NCBI RefSeq assembly: GCF_000224145.3
Contig: NC_020172.2
Location: 377,001-441,000 of the forward strand
Direction of reading: 5' to 3'
Source: Ciona intestinalis
Lineage: Eukaryota > Chordata > Ascidiacea > Phlebobranchia > Cionidae
Length of the DNA: 64,000 bases
The notes under the pieces: generated by a model
What the model saw: only the letters and a program-made list of their open reading frames with translations
Told to the model about the DNA's origin: nothing
Database searches by the model: none
Program-made: the position numbers and the translations under genes
Part shown: piece by piece, positions 30,101 to 39,300 of the stretch
Layout of the letters: the number at the start of each line of letters is the position of its first letter
Position numbering within the stretch: position 1 is the first letter of the stretch

Positions 30101-30424
30101 TTTTAATAAAAAATCCCAAAGATTATTGAAAAACATCCTTCGCTTAAACAGCAAACTTCCAAATTTATAAACTGCAATTTTACCTTCTCCAGTTCAATTT
30201 GTTCATCATTAGCTGTTGTGGAGTCTTCTGTAACTTCAGTGGTACCAGGTTCAGAACCAGGCTCTGGCTCTAAAAACATAAATTTGCTGTGTAAGGTGAT
30301 CTACTGATCTGAGTGCGCTAATGTAATATAAGGATAAAAAATGACGGAATATAAACATATATATATATAATTTGCAAAATATAAAGGCCGTTGCAATAAC
30401 TTTACCGTTTATCTCTTTGCTCAT
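134..30424 (-). CDS. UPF2: UPF2, regulator of nonsense transcripts 2 (5' complete, C-terminus beyond left edge)
   Basis: Nonsense-mediated mRNA decay scaffold that bridges UPF1 and UPF3 at the exon-junction complex; it has three MIF4G domains. Coding exons, 5' to 3': 30406-30424, 30184-30269, 29754-29915, 29253-29333, 28714-28866, 28394-28447, 8986-9155, 7855-7897, 7094-7212, 6621-6726, 5981-6020, 4995-5146, 4688-4812, 4171-4370, 3465-3568, 2869-3054, 1343-1438, 971-1034 (rest in the N gap), 562-687, 134-295. Phases agree throughout, and exons 1-17 give 632 residues. Diagnostic blocks are RPDEDFFRKLDSSLKKNTAF, SDVPCAVHFCSL and FTDKEGLTL (MIF4G-1), FCMNMNTRANRKRLARALF and KTVRFIGEMTKF (MIF4G-2), and RKLPWNDKE and VVDDVLEDIRVGME (MIF4G-3). 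The N-terminus has only about 66 residues before RPDEDFF, shorter than the Lys/Glu-rich vertebrate leader. One intron (9156-28393) contains another gene on the opposite strand. The UPF1-binding C-terminus is outside the window. Confidence 0.95.
1035..1221. other. Assembly gap (187 N) inside a UPF2 exon
   Basis: A run of 187 undetermined bases. On the minus strand the readable exon resumes at 1034 with QRYSTMIDNARYACDPP, which matches the end of the second UPF2 MIF4G region. The preceding conserved part (about 45 residues in relatives) must lie in the gap. The acceptor of this exon cannot be placed. Open frames that cross the Ns are artefacts. Confidence 0.95.
2464..2575. repeat. Short foldback element with inverted ends
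   Basis: The left arm GCATACCATAAATGGTTTG is matched in inverse by CAAACCATTTATGGTATTTG at the right end. About 65 AT-rich bases lie between, and a 3-4 base indel interrupts the arms. It could form a hairpin. It lies in a UPF2 intron and resembles a small MITE. No coding capacity. Confidence 0.6.
2640..2804. mobile_element. MITE-like element, copy in UPF2 intron
   Basis: The left end contains GTTGGGGTAAGATGG and the right end CCATCTTACCCCATCCTACT, so the termini are inverted repeats. The body is AT-rich and non-coding. It is one of a family seen at least a dozen times in this window. Confidence 0.7.
3081..3264. mobile_element. MITE-like element, degraded copy in UPF2 intron
   Basis: It shares the family interior: a block like CCCCTTTGGTAGCAAATAAA, then ATAACCGCATCCTCACGACT, then a stretch ending in ATTATGTGCTAA, and finally CATCTTACTC at the right end. 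The left end (GTATGTTGGGGCGAGATGA) has drifted. Confidence 0.55.
3816..3955 (-). mobile_element. tRNA-derived SINE-like element
   Basis: Read on the minus strand it starts GGCGCCGTGGCATAGTGG, then TTAGCGCG (an RNA polymerase III A-box-like stretch, complement at 3927-3944). Next comes GGGTTCAAGG, a B-box-like motif (complement at 3894-3903), and a tail whose plus-strand form includes GTGTCTTGCCCAAG. Related copies occur at 8744-8851, 45358-45441, 61508-61653 and 61975-62191, all with the same plus-strand order. The spacing of the two boxes resembles a tRNA gene, but no cloverleaf is intact, so it is called a SINE and not a tRNA. Confidence 0.6.
6070..6258. mobile_element. MITE-like element, degraded copy in UPF2 intron
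   Basis: It carries the family signatures CCGTATCCTCACGACTC, AACACGATCAGG and GATATTATGTG, and ends near ATCTTACTCCACACTATACC. The left end is TATATAGTAAGTTGG. Confidence 0.55.
8744..8851 (-). mobile_element. SINE-like element, degraded copy
   Basis: It retains the family blocks GTGTCTTGCCCAAGGACACA and CGGCGCCGG. The A and B boxes are damaged, with the CCTTGAACCC block changed to GACCCGGAACC. It lies in a UPF2 intron between exons at 7855-7897 and 8986-9155. Confidence 0.45.
9156..12110. other. Left flank of the 19.2-kb UPF2 intron, no gene recognised
   Basis: This is intron sequence between UPF2 exon 7 and the promoter of the nested gene. It holds scattered short open frames on both strands (for example 10971-11360 minus and 11136-11378 plus). 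None shows a recognisable domain or phase-compatible splice sites. Part of it (about 10600-11380) is richer in GC than the surrounding DNA and could hold untranslated exons, but nothing supports a specific call. Confidence 0.5.
12111..12331 (+). promoter_or_regulatory. Putative promoter and 5' leader of the nested gene (TATA box plus uORF)
   Basis: TATAAAAA lies at 12111-12118, about 214 bp before the first in-frame ATG of the nested fibrinogen-domain gene. If it is used, transcription would start near 12140. The leader then contains a complete 33-codon upstream frame (12174-12275, beginning MALFRPIGKH). A second out-of-frame ATG at 12327 overlaps the proposed start. Such upstream ATGs could limit translation or could mean that the true start differs. 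This is a sequence reading only. Confidence 0.4.
12332..26722 (+). CDS. Secreted coiled-coil protein with C-terminal fibrinogen-related domain, nested in a UPF2 intron
   Basis: Proposed exons: 12332-12813, 16853-16909, 17043-17174, 18414-18537, 18808-18882, 19405-19551, 19889-20043, 20581-20755, 21580-21705, 22611-22721, 22978-23058, 23652-23867, 24061-24193, 24501-24656, 25234-25303, 25651-25768, 26027-26161, 26282-26722. All phases fit and give 977 residues. Order: a basic leader and hydrophobic segment ILCVWMLLALLA (52-63), a basic region, a long charged coiled coil (such as KLRELKEKEARLRADLDS), then the fibrinogen domain at about 672-904. That domain starts DCHDLWMSGHRKSGVYTI and contains CNMTETAGWTVLQRRGDGTQ, AGYSGGAGDSMT, KGWWFPEDCGQ and SISMQMVP. 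Both expected disulfide pairs are present. The usual DxDND calcium loop is degenerate. An acidic tail of about 70 residues follows. Many N-x-S/T sequons support secretion. The architecture is angiopoietin-like, but orthology is not settled. Weakest points: the start codon and the exon at 19405. Confidence 0.75.
17521..17580. repeat. Two tandem 30-bp units
   Basis: Two adjacent copies share the 21-base block TATTTGCTTTTATTTTAAAC plus T, preceded by TATTAGT or TATTAGGG. It sits in an intron of the nested gene. No function is suggested. Confidence 0.7.
26723..28393. other. Right flank of the large UPF2 intron, no gene recognised
   Basis: AT-rich sequence between the stop codon of the nested gene and UPF2 exon 6. 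The short open frames here have no recognisable domains. No clear AATAAA was noticed just downstream of the nested stop codon, so the 3' end of that transcript is unknown. Confidence 0.5.
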
Positions 30425-30757
30425 ATCGCCCCAAGATGTATCTTCAATCGCAAAGAATGTGTTCCTCGAAAGTTTAGTAACCGTATATAAACAGGCCTTA
30501 CTATCCGCTTTGCAAAACGATTCCGTAATAATGTTTACAGATAAGCTAGGCCTCAGCTTAACCTAAAAAACATAACATTTGTTGTCGAAAATGCTTGAAA
30601 AAAGTTGTTTCGCCAACAACCCCACGGGAACACACGTGTGCAGACTGCAATTGGCAGACTGATGTTTTGTTATCGGTAAATGTTTCGGTATCAGAAAAGT
30701 GTATAAGTACAAGCAGACTGATTAAAAGTTTAAAGCGACGCTTTTAAACAACAACAA
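30425..30757. promoter_or_regulatory. Head-to-head intergenic region between UPF2 and the C19orf53-like gene
   Basis: 333 bp separate the UPF2 ATG (minus) from the C19orf53-like ATG (plus), so both promoters must be here or in a shared stretch. A CACGTG E-box-type hexamer lies in ACACACGTGTGC near 30632. No TATA box is clear for either gene, as is common for paired housekeeping promoters. Confidence 0.55.
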
Positions 30758-31157
30758 ATGCCACAAGGAAAACTGAAAACAAAGGTTAAAGTACCGAGCG
30801 CAGCGAAAAAGAAAAAAACATCAAATAAGAAATTAAACACCTTAAAAAAAGGATGTAAGTTTTATTGTTGTATTACTTAATTTTTGTTCTAAGAAGTATC
30901 AATGCCAATGCCAATTTCAGCTCGAACAATAGCTCCGAAAAAAGCAAACTTAGTTGCAACAGCAAGGCTTAAAAAGGTTCGTAAAGATTTTATAAGCCCA
31001 TAACCAAGTATCCTAAACTAACAATAATTAACAGAATTTGAGCCAAAGCATTAACAAACATATTGAGAAAGAAGTTATCTTACAAGCGGGAAAAAATAAC
31101 GTTGGATTAAAGGTGGTTGAAAAATCAGCCAAAGATCCAGAAAAAAAGAAAACGTAA
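30758..31157 (+). CDS. C19orf53/UPF0390-family small basic protein
   Basis: Exons 30758-30854, 30921-30976 and 31035-31157 encode 91 residues, close to the roughly 99 of the human protein (also called Leydig cell tumor 10 kDa protein homolog). It starts MPQGKLKTKVKV, where the human protein begins MAQGQRKF. The core is SRTIAPKKANLVATARLKK, matching the family's RVIAPKKA block, then NLSQSINKHIEKEV. It is rich in lysine throughout. The family has no firmly assigned biochemical role; a nuclear or nucleolar location is plausible from its charge. The last exon reads through a GTAAGT-like sequence to an in-frame TAA, which gives a family-typical end (KDPEKKKT). Exon 2 uses a GTTCGT donor, which is weak. 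BCCIP begins 384 bp downstream on the same strand. Confidence 0.85.
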
Positions 31158-31533
31158 GTACACTTGTTGGTTACTTGCACTTTGTATTACCCTGGGGAAC
31201 TAATGATGAATTTTAACTTGAATAACTGACTTGGTCTTGGCTAGTGTTTAGGGCAGGGGTTCTTTAACTTTTTGAAGCATGTCCCTTATTGAAGATTTCA
31301 ACAAAACTCGTGCTCCCCTTCATGTTATATTAATACATCACAATTAACAGAAGAATGCGACCAAAGAGATAAAACACCTTACTTTTACAATTGTACAAGT
31401 AACTAGAAAACTGCAACAGCATACCACGTTATAACTGATAACAAAGCAATTTCATACAACTATGACATATTATTTGCCGTATTTCGTAATAATTGACATA
31501 AGTAATCTCAAAATAATTTCCCTGCTTAAAGCG

Positions 31534-31539
31534 AATAAA
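31534..31539 (+). terminator. AATAAA directly in front of the BCCIP start codon
   Basis: This is the only AATAAA hexamer seen between the C19orf53-like stop (31157) and the BCCIP ATG (31541). The sequence is AATAAAG followed at once by ATG, so the AG just before the ATG could also be a splice or trans-splice acceptor. This fits a two-gene operon but could be chance in AT-rich DNA. Confidence 0.35.
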
Positions 31540-31540
31540 G

Positions 31541-34029
31541 ATGAGTAAGAAGTCCAAAGAAGATCCTGATGTTTCCTCCAGTGATGAAGGGGAAGATGGG
31601 ATGATGATGGTGGAAGATGGGGAGAAAGTTGATGTGGATTTTGAAGGTTGGTGATGTAGTGTTTTGGTTTAATAATAACACCATCAAGTAAATTGTAACC
31701 GTGCAACACTGATAGCCTTGCGTATGGAACTATGACATAATATTGACAATTTAAAACTACCGTGCCTGAATAAGCGTTATTAATTTAAATAAAATGATTG
31801 AAACTGTGGCATATTCATCGGGGTGTGTGATCGATAATAAATTCAAAATTATTTATCTTAACGCATGAAATTTACCTCGCATCACTGCAGCGAAATACTG
31901 TTGCAGAAGTTTGCCAGGCAATTTGCTCATACTTACTATGGAGGAAGGAGGATGCATTTCGAATAACACTGTGGCATTGCTTAATGTTGTGGAGAATTTT
32001 ATGGTTCCTTTGAAATTGAGTTTTTATGGGAATAGTTTTATTTGCTGTAGAGGGTGAAATCATTTTGTTGTCAAAATAAAAAAAAAATCTTTTTTATAAG
32101 AATAAGGTCTTACAGTAAGGGACCCTTTGTCACTACAATCTCATTTAAAATTTATTACCTGATATAAAAAGCATAGCATAAGTGACGCATAACATACATT
32201 AATGCGTACATGCCATACAGAGCTACCTAGCATGTGGCGTAACATGGCGGATTTGACCCCGCATGTCACCTTTGTTTTTATTTTTTCTAGGCTTCCCATT
32301 ATCTGACAGTGACTTTGATGGAATTCGACAACTTCTGACACAACTTCTTTCATCTTCTGTTGATATTAACTTATCTAAACTAACTGAATCCTTGATTGGA
32401 CAAAACTTTGTGGGCACTGTTTTAAAACAGAGTGAGGTAAAATATTTCTGTGTGCCGGTTGTATGGTTTAACTCACTCTTGCTATGTGTAGTTATAGAGA
32501 TTTTGGTAGTAGTGGGGTAGATTTGTGGATACAATTGGCTTCGCACGTAATATCCGATTGTTTCCTAGTCATGTTTTAACAACTTACAGCCCTTTTTTAA
32601 AGTAGCACGATAAAAGAGAATAAAAACAACAAAACATTAACTATCTTACCCCAACCTACTAATTCTGGTAATTACTGGTTTAGACTGGTTCAGAAGCAGC
32701 ATCACCAGAAGAGGACGAAGTATTTGCTCTTGTGACTTGTCTCCCTATCATCCCACAAGATGAACTTCAAAAATCGATTGTAAAACATTTTATAAGCAAG
32801 TGTAAAAGCAGCAGTGCTTCCTCTGAAACAAAAAAGGAATTTACAAAAGTGAGTTTTGTATTATTGTCTTTGTATCTCTTCCGGTTTTTACTTTCAATAC
32901 ATCTGCTCGAGCTGCTGTTTACTCCATGATGTAGTAAATAAAGTAAAAAGCCTGGATGGTTTTAAAAACTCTCATATACCTGTACGAACCCAAACTATTT
33001 TTCAATGCAGATTCTCCAAGCTTGTGCAGAGAAGGGTGAACCAACAGGATTTTTAATAAACGAAAGGTTTATAAATGTCCCATCTCAGGTAAAACTAATT
33101 TTTCTGTATGTTTATATAGAAACTATCTTTATATATAATGGATAGGCCCATATTGGGCCTACTCCAGCTTAAATCCCCTTGTCTTGCCTCAACATGGTAG
33201 CTCACCCATGATATATAGAATACACTGCTAACTACTTTTAGTTGGCACTAAATTTTTCTACTCAAAAGCTCACGGCTATTTTATTAAACAACAAACAAAA
33301 GTAACAAAACTGTTATTTAATTTTAGGCGGCACTACCGATGTTTGAAAAGCTGTTCTCAGAACTTGAAAGCGCTAAAAACTCCAATCATAAAGCAAACTA
33401 TAATTTTACTCACTATGTTATAATTTGTAAAATATGCCGGGACTTTGCAACACAAGATTCTGTAAGATTATTGTTGTGCTTTTAGGTCTAGATTGCATTT
33501 TTAGTTCATAGTTATATCTGTTACAATCATTGTTTGGTTTACTGTGTTGATAAAAAGTTTTGCCCAGAGAAGTAACACTAACTGCTAGCCTAATATACAA
33601 CATGAAAGGTTCATTTCTATTACACCAATATTAATATCAAACAAGATGCAAGTAATCTAACAGCTCAATTTATTTTATTTATGTTTTCTTTTTTTTCCTG
33701 CTGTTTCTACAGTGTGAGTATAGTTACTGTAATTTCACTCCACTTTTTCTACTTACCCAAATAAGTTGCCCATAGTTTTATAGTATATGAAAGTACTATG
33801 TAATATCTTACAGTTTTTTTTCACTAAGATTGTTTTTTGACTAAGATTTTTTTTCCAGGACACAATGTACATGAATGCAGAAGAAGAGATTTTCGCAGAA
33901 GAGTCTCTGACATCATTCGATTACCAAATACCTACTGATGACGTCATGAAGACAAGACGTGTACTGCTGTTAACAAAGAAAAACTTTGAACGTTCGTTTG
34001 AAAAATTAAAATCGGTGTTGGCGCAATAA
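31541..34029 (+). CDS. BCCIP: BCCIP, BRCA2 and CDKN1A-interacting protein homolog
   Basis: Six exons, 31541-31646, 32291-32436, 32684-32848, 33011-33088, 33327-33461 and 33859-34029, encode 266 residues; the phases are consistent. An acidic N-terminus (SSSDEGEDGMMMVEDGEKVD) leads into VDFEGFPLSDSDFDGIRQLL, the start of the BCP1/BCCIP fold. Next come IGQNFVGTVLKQ, EDEVFALVTCLPI, GFLINERFINVPSQAALPMF and the C-terminal MNAEEEIFAEESLTSFDYQ with VLLLTKKNFERSF. In other animals BCCIP binds BRCA2 and p21; the yeast relative Bcp1 acts in nuclear export and as a ribosomal-protein chaperone. It is shorter than human BCCIP (about 314), mainly in the acidic leader. It may be the downstream cistron of the C19orf53-like gene. 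Confidence 0.92.
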
Positions 34030-34103
34030 AATGTGTATGTCGATATAACATGTCATGTCCATTATTTTACAGGAACAATGTCACAAGTTGTTGTTTACCA
34101 ACC

Positions 34104-34109
34104 AATAAA
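34104..34109 (+). terminator. Probable BCCIP polyadenylation signal
   Basis: AATAAA in ACCAATAAAGC, 75 bp after the BCCIP stop. Another AATAAA overlaps the stop codon itself (34025-34030) but is too early for a normal 3' UTR. Confidence 0.6.
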
Positions 34110-34646
34110 GCTATTTTTAGAGGCTAAGAGGACACAGTGTACATTTTTTGTGTACTATTAGGCGTGGACGATAGTACGATACATCAGTGCTCTTCGACCG
34201 GTGTGCACGGTGAGGGTGCACCAAAATATGCCTGGGGTGCACCAGTGCAAAAGGGTATACAAGGGTGCATCACAAACTTCAAAAATTTTCACCAATAATA
34301 TTCAGTTTTGAACATTTTTATTAAATTTAGCCACTTTTCTACAGTATTTTTTATATGAATTCTATATCTTGCATCACTGGGAATTGCGAAACTAGTCTTC
34401 TCTTTAACCGCAAACCACCTGTTTGTAATGATTTTGAATAGCGGTGCTTTTCGATTAAACATGAGCTTATTCTCGTACGCATTTCTCCTTGATGACTTCA
34501 TTAGCTTTACGTTGAAGCAATCAGGGGTGCATGAGTTCGTCGCAACAACTTTAGGAGTTCACCAACCCCAAAACGGTTGAAGAGCACTGCGATACATAAT
34601 CTTCATTTTCGAGGAGATAAATATAAATTACATAGGTTATGTATAT

Positions 34647-34857
34647 ATTTAGTAGGGTAGAAGAAGGTGGGGCACAATTTCATTCTATTTTCTCGTCCTA
34701 TTTATTCTTTTTTTTCTCCTATAACTAAACAAAGAAATTGCATAACCGTATCCTCGCGACTGCCATAGACCGTTGGTAATAGTTCAAAACTCGATCGGGA
34801 TATTTGGATATTATATTAAGTGCTAAAGGTGTCCCATCTTTCCCCACCCTACTATAT
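34647..34857. mobile_element. MITE-like element, well-preserved copy
   Basis: The left end is TTTAGTAGGGTAGAAGAAGG and the right end CCCATCTTTCCCCACCCTACTATAT. The interior carries the family blocks ATTCTATTTTCTCGTCCTAT, AACCGTATCCTCGCGACT, TCGGGATATTTGGATATTAT and GTGCTAAAGGTGTCCCATC. This copy best defines the consensus in the window. Confidence 0.75.
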
Positions 34858-34990
34858 CAGTGCCGAGGTAACCGATATAGAATGTCTATAAGAAATCTAA
34901 AATGTCCTTGACGGATTTAAATGTACCTTGAGAGACTGGGTGAGAACGTAAAATATTCGACATCGATACTGTCGTAAAAGACTATATAGG

Positions 34991-35270
34991 CTATAGTAGG
35001 ATGGGCTAAGTAAGGTCGAAATATATGACGAAAATGAACATCTTATTTTTAAGATAGTTTTCAGCCATTGAAAAATGTTGTATTCGTTCAAAACCGGATC
35101 TGAATACCTAACAACAGCAACCGCCTTTTCCACGCACTTTGTTGGACCATAAAAAATATTGTCGAATAATACTGTGACATTTTTTTCATCTGTCATCAAA
35201 TGAGTACCCGAAAAACAAAGTCTAAAATATACCATCTTACTCCGAGTCCGAACTTACCCCACTCTACTAA
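34991..35270. mobile_element. MITE-like element, diverged copy
   Basis: It opens with CTATAGTAGGATGGGCTAAG and closes with ACTTACCCCACTCTACTAA. The interior is diverged. It includes a 112-codon chance frame on the minus strand with no domain. Confidence 0.5.
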
Positions 35271-36347
35271 CATTCTTATTAGCTAATTTATTTCTTGTAA
35301 TAAGTTTGACACATTAAGTATTCGACATGTAACCGGAAGAACATACGTACCCCATTATGTAATTTACGGTAGGTGTTGCTACACTTCACTAATGCAAACA
35401 CAAATTAGTTGAGGTGTAAGCACTTTATGGTCCCTTAGGTTCAAAAAACAGCAGATGTGGTTCTTTTTTACTGTAGGCTAATTGGGTACACATTAATATT
35501 TTCGGCTGGTCGCATTCGTTAGCGCACGTGCAGTTATTAACAACCTAATACATCGATATTTTCGTAGGTTATGTTCTTTCTTTTTGGGTGATCGATTTGT
35601 TATTTTATCCCATTTTCACACTACGGTATTCTTTAGAAAATCTACCCTTTTTCATACAAAGCTTGCCGTTGGGGCTTGCTATAATCATAGCCTACACATA
35701 TGTATAGGCTATGCTATAATCAATGCGAGTACGTAGACAGCATTCAGTGATTTCTGAAGGTCCAGGATTTACGCAAGCAAAATCGACCTAAGATAAAATG
35801 GAAATTGTGTCTTGTCCACTTTGCCAGGGACACATCATCAGCATATTATACAATTAAACCGATTGATGTTAAGGAATACTATTAGTGGCTTTAACAAAAA
35901 ATATCATTCATTATAGTTAATATTTAAATACTCTTTGTTCGAGGGTAATGTATATACTTTTATAGGTAACTCCGCTAAAGTTGACTCCAAGCAATGTTCA
36001 GATTTCCGGAGTGGTGTTCCTATTAATAATTCAGCCATGAATGTTTGCTACAAAAGCTTCTGACACTTGTAGTATTCGAACGTAGTCTCGCAGTATTAAC
36101 AATACGATGATAAGTTCCCAAGAGAAATGATTAGGCAGTTCACAAGACACCAGAAAATCGAAGAAGTTGCCCCAATATGCAGACTGATCTCATATTTACT
36201 TTAAAAGCGACTGTCCCTTCAAGATTTACCATTCAAATATATTTAGGTAACGATATAGGTTACTTTTCTGTTTAAGGTTGATACAGGTTTCATTGGTTTA
36301 CTTTAGGTAAGGTGTTAAATTGTTGTGAGATTTTCCGCCCAACAAGA

Positions 36348-39300
36348 ATGAACGGGGAAATGCGAAACGACACGGCGGGAAGAGGGCTGCCGGTAGCCGG
36401 TAAGCCGATGCAAGAAAGCCCCGATGTCGTCAATGCCCCCCAAAATAAGGAGGGCAGCGGAAGGTCTTTTAAGAAAATTGTCAACTTACTTCGGGTAAGA
36501 TATATATATATATATATAGTGTCGTATACAACCAGTATTCTGTGGGTTCCACGGCCACGCCTTGATATATATATACTAGGGTGGGATAAAAGACATCTAT
36601 CGCACATATTATCCTGATCGTGTTTTAAACACTTAACAACGGTTTATGGGAGCCGTGAAAATACGAGTTTATAATTCCTTGACTGCTCTACCAAAGTGGA
36701 CGAAAAAATATAATAAAAATCTGTTCCATCTTTTAACACTATATACGAGACTTTTATTCCATTTTTATTTAGTTTAATTCTTCGCTATTGTTTCGGAGAA
36801 TTAAATAAAAATTTAGGTGCATGTGTTTAGACTTATACCAATTAAGAAGTTTTCACACACAACTGTGTTCCGATGTGCTTGTTGAACATTTATTATTATG
36901 ATGGGAAAGATGAGACACTATTTTCATTTTATTTTCTCGTCCCATTTGGTAGTAAACAAAGAACATTCAAAGAATTATTAAACCTTATTCCCACGACTCC
37001 AATGGACCATTGTTAATTGTTGATAACACGATCAGGATATTTGGATATTATGTGCCAAAGGCGAGTTTCATAATAAAACAATTGGGGAAAATGTGTGGTT
37101 ATATTAAACATAAACAAATGCGGTTTCTCTCTAAGCTCGTTATCGCGTGGTTTAAATTTTAATTGCCGTCTTTGATTATCGAATATCGATACGAAAGTCA
37201 CGTAACGCGTAATGACGCAGCAGGGGTATATTCTAATTGTGTGTTGGATTATATTGAAAATATTCAATTCTCATGATAGGTTGTAAACACATATTTATAT
37301 TTCGATAGCTTGGACTTTATAGGGATTATATGGACTAAATAAATAGTCTTGTCTATACCTATACGAAACAAAGGAACATTTTCTGCATTAAATCCTTTGC
37401 ACAACTGTAGGCAACAAGTCGTATCTTTCCACTGGAGAGAAAATCTAGCACACGCAATGGAAGTGTTGATGCCGAAAGTGGATCTCAGATGGAAACATTG
37501 CTTGAAAAGTTTACAGTTCCACCCGAAAGTGAGGAAAACCCGTCAGCCGCACGAAGATTTACCTTCTGCCAAGGAATTCCAATTGCTGGTAGCGACGAAG
37601 ACGCATTTACATTGTATGTGGAAATTTTGACATTTCCGTAGACTATGTGCGCTTTGTAATCTTAATGTTTTACACAGAAAAGTATCGCACCGTTTCATAT
37701 TTAATCCTGAAGGCAAACCTCTGTTCATTTGGTTGGGACTGGTGACGTTGGCTTGGGTTTATAGTGCGTGGTCTTTGATAGCAAGACAAGCGTTTTCGGA
37801 GCTTAAAAATACGATACCGGTAATGTCTTAGACAGACATTATGTCTATATACAGCTTATTAAAAATAGACGACCGTTATTTAAAATTACAATCATTATAT
37901 TACAGCTAAAAGTAAAACTTAGTTAATAACATGTCGTCGTTCTAGCTGCACAACACACAAGTTTTGTTATTATTTCAGGTAGGTTGGGTGATTATGGACT
38001 ACTCCTGTGACTTCATTTACGTTCTTGACATCTTTGTAAGCGCAAGGTAAAACATGCTGTTTTCTATAGTGAACTAGAGTTTTATTGAAACGTTGCTGCT
38101 TTTTTTTAATTTCAAAAAATGGCTATTATCCCAAAGAAACCTTGTATATGAGACGTTACAACCTCGTTGACTTTACAATAAAAATGTGTCGTGATAATTA
38201 TCATTACTATATGCATGTTATGTAGGACTGGCTACCTCGAAAGTGGACTTCTTGTTTTTGACTCAAAGCGTCTCGCCAAGCATTACTTCTATTCAAAGTA
38301 TTTTGTGCTAGACGTCCTGTGCCTTCTGCCGCTCGACCTCTTGTACTTTACTATTGGAGCCTTTGAACCTCTGATAAGGTTTCCCCGTTTCCTAAAACTG
38401 TATCGAGCGAAGCAGTTCTACAGGTAAACTCTACAACAACACAAAACATTTATCTAAACCACGGGTCATGCTAAAATTACTTTAAACCCAGCGGTATACA
38501 AAATGCGTCAATCAATTTTTAATATTTTCAGAAAAGCCGAGGGAATGACGTCTTATCCTAACGCATTGAGAGTTATTATTCTCAGCCATACACTCATGCT
38601 TACCATGCATTGGTTCGCATGCTTCTACTATATGATCAGCGAAAGCGAAAATTTTCATCTGCCAGTGGGTACGTATATAGCCACTATAGCGGTATATTTA
38701 AACAATTGGGATAAGATGGTCAGTATTTTTATTAGCTTTTATTGTTTAATTTTGAAGTAAATAAAAAAAAACACGATAAAAGGATATGTTGTGCTTACGG
38801 TATCCAGCATCTTACGTATCGTACTATATATAGTTGGATGGGGAGACGGTACACCTTTATATATAGAACATAATATTCGGATCGTGTTTTACCATGTGAA
38901 TACGGTTTTATAATTCTTTATGAGGATACAGTTTTATAATTCTTTAAATGTTTTTTTTTTGTTTATTACTAAATGGAACGACGAAAAGGTAGAATGAAAA
39001 AGTGTCCCATCATTTCTGGAAAAAAGAAGGTCAATACAAAAGACGCGCTTCGCTTCTTTGTTTCAACCCTGTACGGAAATTCCACACTAAGTTAATGGGG
39101 CGGCTCCAGCATCAGTTTTTGCTAAGTGTAACCACAAAACACACGCCTTTACCGATAAGTTAATTCCTGACGTCATATACCACAAGCGTTACAACACGAT
39201 TGCCTACGCACTATAAAGGCCAAACCAAGATAAGATATTGATCTTCCGCCTTTTTAAAATCGAATAAAACGAGTGCGAATTCAAGCCACGACAACGACCT

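Larger units (their letters stand above)
34110..36347. other. BCCIP to CNGA-like intergenic region
   Basis: AT-rich and without a recognisable gene. It contains two MITE-like copies (about 34647-34857 and 34991-35270). A YYAG|GTAAGG-like boundary at 36299-36306 may be a 5' UTR acceptor or leader of the channel gene. Small open frames here fall inside the repeats. Confidence 0.5.

Noticed and set aside
31153..31257. GTAAGT-like donor in the last C19orf53-like exon joined to an acceptor at 31251
   Set aside because: Reading straight through gives an in-frame TAA and a family-typical C-terminus; the acceptor region resembles dispersed repeat sequence.
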